Below, piece after piece: positions 5,767 to 8,773 of a DNA stretch of 8,773 nt. Each line of letters starts with the position of its first letter. Position 1 is the stretch's first letter. Below the pieces are notes generated by a model. That model ran no database searches. It was not told the DNA's origin and worked only from the letters and a program-made list of their open reading frames with translations. The stretch is from positions 1 to 8,773 of the forward strand of contig JAFVOV010000064.1 in NCBI GenBank assembly GCA_017505675.1. Reading direction: 5' to 3'. This DNA is from Clostridia bacterium (lineage in GTDB: Bacteria; Bacillota; Clostridia; Christensenellales; Borkfalkiaceae). Both the position numbers and the translations under genes were made by a program.

Positions 5767-6585
5767 ATGAATAAAAAAGAAACTTTTAACGAAACTTCGC
5801 TTGATACTTTATGCGCTTCGCTTTGTTACGCGCTCAATATAGAAAAGCCTGCGTGCGCAAACGAGGCAAATCCGCTTTTAACCGAATTTATAGATAAAGC
5901 GTTCGGTGGTGAAAAGGCGGATAAGATAGTTATGTATAATCCTGACGCAGTTGCGGAATGGATATATCTAAAATATCCGCAATTAGTTAAAGAAATCAAA
6001 GAACTTTCTGATATAGAAGTTCCTATGCAAACGGTAATGCCGTCAGTTACGCCCGTTTGCTTTGGCACTATGTATACGGGCGCTCAACCGTCCGTGCACG
6101 GTATAATGAAATATGAAAAGCCCGTTATAACCATAGATACGATATTTGACGCGCTCATACGCGCAGGCAAAAAGCCGGTTATAATTTCGCAGACCGATTG
6201 CAGTATGTCTAAAATTTATTTAGAAAGAAATATGGACTATTTTATTTACGATACTATAGGCGAAGTAAACGCTAAAGCGGCAGACGTTTTAATTAACGGC
6301 GATTATGATTTTATAGCAATTTATAACACTAATTACGATTACGTTATGCATAGACACGGTCCGGAAAGTTTAGAGGCGCTTTCAGAACTACGTTATAATT
6401 CTATAACATATTCTATGATAAGCAATATAATTAAAAATCATTATAAAGATAAAAACGTGCTTTTGGGTTTTGCAATGGACCACGGTTGTCACGAAATTGA
6501 CGGGGATTTAGGTTCGCACGGACTTTATATGCCAGAAGACATAAATATTTGCCATTTATATAAGGCGTTCCCGAAAGAAAAATAA
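5767..6585 (+). CDS. Alkaline-phosphatase-superfamily hydrolase, NPP-like
   Basis: The 272-residue protein carries the metal-site pattern of the alkaline phosphatase superfamily, closest in layout to nucleotide pyrophosphatase/phosphodiesterases. N-P-D60 supplies the first ligand. P92-S-V-T95 followed by T104-G and V-H-G-I matches the NPP nucleophile region in exact register, with T95 as predicted nucleophile. N-Y-D191-Y-V-M-H195-R-H197, M-D238-H239-G and S-H251-G complete two metal sites. The Asn that follows the nucleophile in classical NPPs is Cys98 here. There is no signal peptide or membrane helix, so unlike many relatives it should act in the cytoplasm. It is shorter than typical NPPs, with no extra C-terminal domain. 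A strong AAGGAG precedes the ATG by six bases, 12 bases after queH, making it the last gene of the operon. Hydrolysis of a phosphoester is well supported; the substrate is unknown. Confidence 0.82.
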   Translation: MNKKETFNETSLDTLCASLCYALNIEKPACANEANPLLTEFIDKAFGGEKADKIVMYNPDAVAEWIYLKYPQLVKEIKELSDIEVPMQTVMPSVTPVCFGTMYTGAQPSVHGIMKYEKPVITIDTIFDALIRAGKKPVIISQTDCSMSKIYLERNMDYFIYDTIGEVNAKAADVLINGDYDFIAIYNTNYDYVMHRHGPESLEALSELRYNSITYSMISNIIKNHYKDKNVLLGFAMDHGCHEIDGDLGSHGLYMPEDINICHLYKAFPKEK

Positions 6586-6587
6586 AA

Positions 6588-6613
6588 AAAGGCGGAGTAG
6601 TTACTCCGCCTTT
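6588..6613. terminator. Bidirectional terminator between convergent genes
   Basis: A perfect 12-bp stem (AAAGGCGGAGTA at 6588-6599 with its complement at 6602-6613) starts right after the stop codon of the phosphoesterase gene at 6585 and about 17 bases past the end of nagA. Read on the minus strand the stem is followed by a long T-rich run (from 6590 down), making it a strong terminator for nagA. On the plus strand the T-run is weaker (TTTAAGTTTA) but still plausible for the operon. Confidence 0.9.
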
Positions 6614-6629
6614 AAGTTTATATTCAAAT

Positions 6630-7781
6630 TTACGCCTTAAAAATTACGTTGCCGTTTCTAACGGTTAAGTGTACGTTAAAGTCGCCGTCAAGAACGGTGA
6701 AGTCAGCGTTTTTGCCTTCTTTAATAGAACCTATTTTATCGAAAACCCCAAGGTTTTTAGCGGGGTTAGCGGTAGCAAAGTCAATCGCATCCGTAAATAG
6801 TACGCCACATTTAAGAACTAAATTTTTAACGGCGTCGTTCATCTTTAATATACTGCCTGCTAAAGTTCCGTCTTTTAAGCGCGCTTCGCCGTTTTTAACT
6901 ATAACTTCTTGACCGCCAAGTTCGCTTATTCCGTCAGATAAGTGTTTTGCGCGCATAGAGTCGGTTATAAGGGTGAACTTATCGTGCGGTTTGTTTTTAA
7001 TTAGTAACTTTATTGCGGGAACGCTTAAATGAATAGTGTCGCATATCGCTTCGGCGTTAAGTTCATCAAAAAGCATTGCGCTTCCAACCGTTCCTATTTC
7101 GCGGTGGTGGAGCGCTTTTTGCGCGTTATAAGTATGCGTTACGTTTTTTAAGCCTATTTTAATAGCCTTTTCTATCGCTTCGTAACCAGCGTCAGTATGA
7201 CCTGCGCTTGCCGTTACACCGAGAGAAGTTAGGTGTTTAATAAGTTCGTCAGCGCCGTCTGCTTCGGGGGCAAGGCTCACAATTTTTATGGCGTTGCCAC
7301 TCGCTTTATAATATTCGTCAAAAACTTTTACGTCGGGTTTTGCAACGTATTCAAGCGGTTGCGCGCCGATATGTTTAACGGAAATAAACGGGCCTTCTAA
7401 ATGTACGCCTAAAACCGCAGCGCCGTCAGTTGCGTTTTCAGACATATAATCTTTAACCGCGTTCATTGCGTTAAGTATATTTTCAGGGCTTTGCGTCATA
7501 GTGGTAGCAAGAAAAGAAGTAGTGCCTTCGCTTGCTATTGCGTTTGCTATTTTTGATAACGCGTCTTTCGTGCCGTCCATAGCGTCAGCGCCGGCTGCGC
7601 CGTGTATATGTTCGTCAATAAAGCCGGGAACAACCACTTGCCCTAAAGAGAATTCGTAAGGCTCGGTAATTAAACTTGCATCATTTCCGATATATTCAAT
7701 TTTACCGTCTTTAACCCCTATGCAAGCGGTAATTATCCCTTTGCCTTCAACGTAAACTTTTGCATTGATAAAACCTTTCAT
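6630..7781 (-). CDS. nagA: N-acetylglucosamine-6-phosphate deacetylase
   Basis: The 383-residue enzyme is an amidohydrolase that converts GlcNAc-6-phosphate to glucosamine-6-phosphate and acetate in amino-sugar and cell-wall recycling. The family motifs appear in order: P-G-F-I-D-E-H58-I-H60-G, H-L-E129-G-P-F, S-A-G-H195-T-D-A, V-T-H216-T-Y-N219-A, D-T-I-H251-L, catalytic D274 in L-I-T-D-S-M, L-A-G-S near 307-310, and the closing amidohydrolase strand with N-A-D-F-T-V-L-D. Length is typical, and the protein is cytoplasmic. The ATG has GGAG nine bases upstream and a clear promoter of its own. No nagB, nagE or GntR-type regulator is in the window, so amino-sugar genes are not clustered here. 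The gene converges on the kinase operon across a shared terminator. Identity is confident. Confidence 0.95.
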   Translation of the reverse strand: MKGFINAKVYVEGKGIITACIGVKDGKIEYIGNDASLITEPYEFSLGQVVVPGFIDEHIHGAAGADAMDGTKDALSKIANAIASEGTTSFLATTMTQSPENILNAMNAVKDYMSENATDGAAVLGVHLEGPFISVKHIGAQPLEYVAKPDVKVFDEYYKASGNAIKIVSLAPEADGADELIKHLTSLGVTASAGHTDAGYEAIEKAIKIGLKNVTHTYNAQKALHHREIGTVGSAMLFDELNAEAICDTIHLSVPAIKLLIKNKPHDKFTLITDSMRAKHLSDGISELGGQEVIVKNGEARLKDGTLAGSILKMNDAVKNLVLKCGVLFTDAIDFATANPAKNLGVFDKIGSIKEGKNADFTVLDGDFNVHLTVRNGNVIFKA

Positions 7782-7811
7782 AGCCTTAAACTCCGTATGA
7801 TTTATATTAAG

Positions 7812-7841
7812 ATTTTATCACTATTTTAATGGCTTTGTCAA
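7812..7841 (-). promoter_or_regulatory. Promoter of nagA
   Basis: On the minus strand, a perfect TTGACA (7841 down to 7836) is followed after 18 bases by TAAAAT (7817 down to 7812). A TG one base before the -10 forms an extended -10 (TGATAAAAT). It lies about 30 bases upstream of the nagA start. No clear catabolite-repression or NagR-type operator is seen nearby. There is no hairpin between the DUF4363 gene and this promoter, so some read-through into nagA is possible. Confidence 0.8.
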
Positions 7842-7853
7842 TTAAAATTATAA

Positions 7854-8231
7854 TTACAAAATGTTTTCCCAAGAAAGGGTAAAGGTTTTTGGTATTTGTT
7901 CGGAAAGTTCTTTTAAAACTTCTATTTTAGATATAGCGTCATCCCACTTTTCATCACGGACGAGCGTTGCGGATTCGGCAAGCCAAAGGTCAACTTCTTT
8001 TATGTCGTTATGCGGTATAAAAATATGCAACGCCTTTTTCTTTTCTAGCCAGTTTTTTTGCACGGCGTAAACGTCGTCTTGCGTGGCTATTTCTTCATCA
8101 ACTTTTACGTATAAAATTTCAAGAACGTCGTGAAACTCGTCAAACTGACGGGTGACGAAAAAAGATTCGTAAATTGCGCCTGCAAGAAGTATAACGCTTA
8201 CTATTACCGTTGAAAGAATAGTTCTTACCAT
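7854..8231 (-). CDS. DUF4363 family membrane-anchored protein
   Basis: The 125-residue protein has a single N-terminal membrane helix (T4-ILSTVIVSVILLAGAIY, then ESFF) and a helical domain exposed on one side of the membrane, probably outside. The segment N-W-L-E-K-K-K-A-L-H-I-F-I-P-H-N-D-I-K-E-V-D and the ending S-W-E-N-I-L are characteristic of DUF4363, a family of unknown function frequent in spore-forming Clostridia. Its ATG overlaps the end of the upstream DUF421 gene by seven bases (ATGGTAA), with AAGG six bases before it, so the two are translationally coupled. This pairing is one I recognise from other Clostridia and suggests a joint membrane role. Family membership is confident; function is not known. 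Confidence 0.85.
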   Translation of the reverse strand: MVRTILSTVIVSVILLAGAIYESFFVTRQFDEFHDVLEILYVKVDEEIATQDDVYAVQKNWLEKKKALHIFIPHNDIKEVDLWLAESATLVRDEKWDDAISKIEVLKELSEQIPKTFTLSWENIL

Positions 8232-8773
8232 TTAACACCTTCTTTAAGCGGGAAAGATAGAATTTTATATTTTTGATTTTTTTCTTTAAAATATACTCTG
8301 CCGTTGCCGTCAACCGTCATAACTTCCACGTTTTTTAATTTCGTTTTCATATTTTTTAGATAGTTTAATATATTAACAGGTTCTTCATTTATTAGTGTAA
8401 CGTTTTTGTTGTGCAAGTTTCCGCTACTTATAATTAAAAACGGTAAGGAATTACCATCCGTTTTATTTGGATTTTCAAAAGCGGAAAGTTTGCCGTTAGA
8501 TTCGTAAATAGCATAGAATAAATCGTCAAAAGAAAAATATCCTGCCGCGCGCATTGATTCAATTAAATCGTCAACGCCCATATTGTTGCGTTTAAGTTCG
8601 GTAACGTCTACACCTTCTTTATTGATTACTATACTTGGTCTTCCAGAAATAATGCGCTTAAACAACATACCTTTCTGCTCTAAAAGCGAAAGTATTTGGT
8701 GCAAGATAAAAAGACAGGTTATTGCAACTATACCGTAAAGTAGCGGTATAGAAACGTCTGCCATAGGCACGCA
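8225..8773 (-). CDS. DUF421/YetF-like membrane protein (5' end outside window)
   Basis: The frame is open to the right window edge (codons Cys-Val-Pro-Met-Ala-Asp), so the GTG at 8770 is very unlikely to be the real start. Full-length relatives have further membrane helices before this point. What is visible matches the later part of DUF421: D-V-S-I-P-L-L-Y-G-I-V-A-I-T-C-L-F-I-L (last membrane helix), then the soluble domain with S-G-R-P-S-I-V-I-N-K-E-G, N-M-G-V-D-D-L-I-E-S-M-R-A-A-G-Y-F and A-I-Y-E-S-N-G-K-L-S-A-F. A second, degenerate copy of the soluble unit follows (M-T-V-D-G-N-G-R-V-Y-F near the end). B. subtilis YetF is a homologue; some DUF421 proteins have been linked to the spore membrane and spore resistance, which would be inference here. 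It ends overlapping the DUF4363 start by seven bases. Confidence 0.88.
   Translation of the reverse strand, partial: CVPMADVSIPLLYGIVAITCLFILHQILSLLEQKGMLFKRIISGRPSIVINKEGVDVTELKRNNMGVDDLIESMRAAGYFSFDDLFYAIYESNGKLSAFENPNKTDGNSLPFLIISSGNLHNKNVTLINEEPVNILNYLKNMKTKLKNVEVMTVDGNGRVYFKEKNQKYKILSFPLKEGVKW

Overview
The window looks like chromosomal sequence from a low-G+C Bacillota, most likely an uncultured gut-type member of the Clostridia. The reasons are a G+C content I judge by eye at about 37%, strong AGGAG-type ribosome binding sites, near-consensus vegetative (sigma-A) promoters, and the family mix: CpsD/CpsB-type kinase and phosphatase, QueH, a DUF421-DUF4363 pair, a clostridial ferritin-like protein, and a lipoprotein with InlB-type B repeats. 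The species cannot be named from the sequence.

Layout, left to right. (1) The 3' part of a membrane-anchored protein of unknown function, ending at 470, followed by a hairpin terminator. (2) A perfect TTGACA-17-TATAAT promoter whose -10 region is tandemly duplicated, driving a TTG-started, 488-residue lipoprotein built from six InlB/Listeria-Bacteroides-type repeats (592-2058). (3) A 274-base intergenic stretch holding a 176-bp MITE-like element with long imperfect inverted repeats (2062-2237) and a perfect 24-bp palindrome (2251-2274). (4) A single ferritin-like gene (2333-2845) with its own terminator. (5) A tightly packed five-gene operon on the plus strand (2968-6585), starting at a good promoter: soluble bacterial tyrosine kinase, PHP-type tyrosine phosphatase, S51 peptidase E-like protein, epoxyqueuosine reductase QueH, and an alkaline-phosphatase-superfamily hydrolase. 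(6) A shared bidirectional terminator. (7) Minus-strand genes: nagA with its own promoter, and upstream of it an overlapping DUF4363-DUF421 (YetF-like) pair that runs off the right edge.

How the genes work together. Only the kinase and phosphatase form an obvious functional pair, with reversible tyrosine phosphorylation of the kinase tail. They are not accompanied here by the usual Wzz/CapA-type membrane activator or by any polysaccharide synthesis gene. The other operon members look like housekeeping or salvage functions: peptide hydrolysis, queuosine tRNA modification and phosphoester hydrolysis. NagA feeds amino-sugar recycling. I found no RNA genes, CRISPR array, integrase, transposase or recognised defence system.

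The most unusual sequence-level signals are three. The tetramers GATC and AGCT are completely absent by hand scan of the whole window. There is a non-coding inverted-repeat element directly behind the lipoprotein gene. The lipoprotein promoter carries a duplicated -10 segment.
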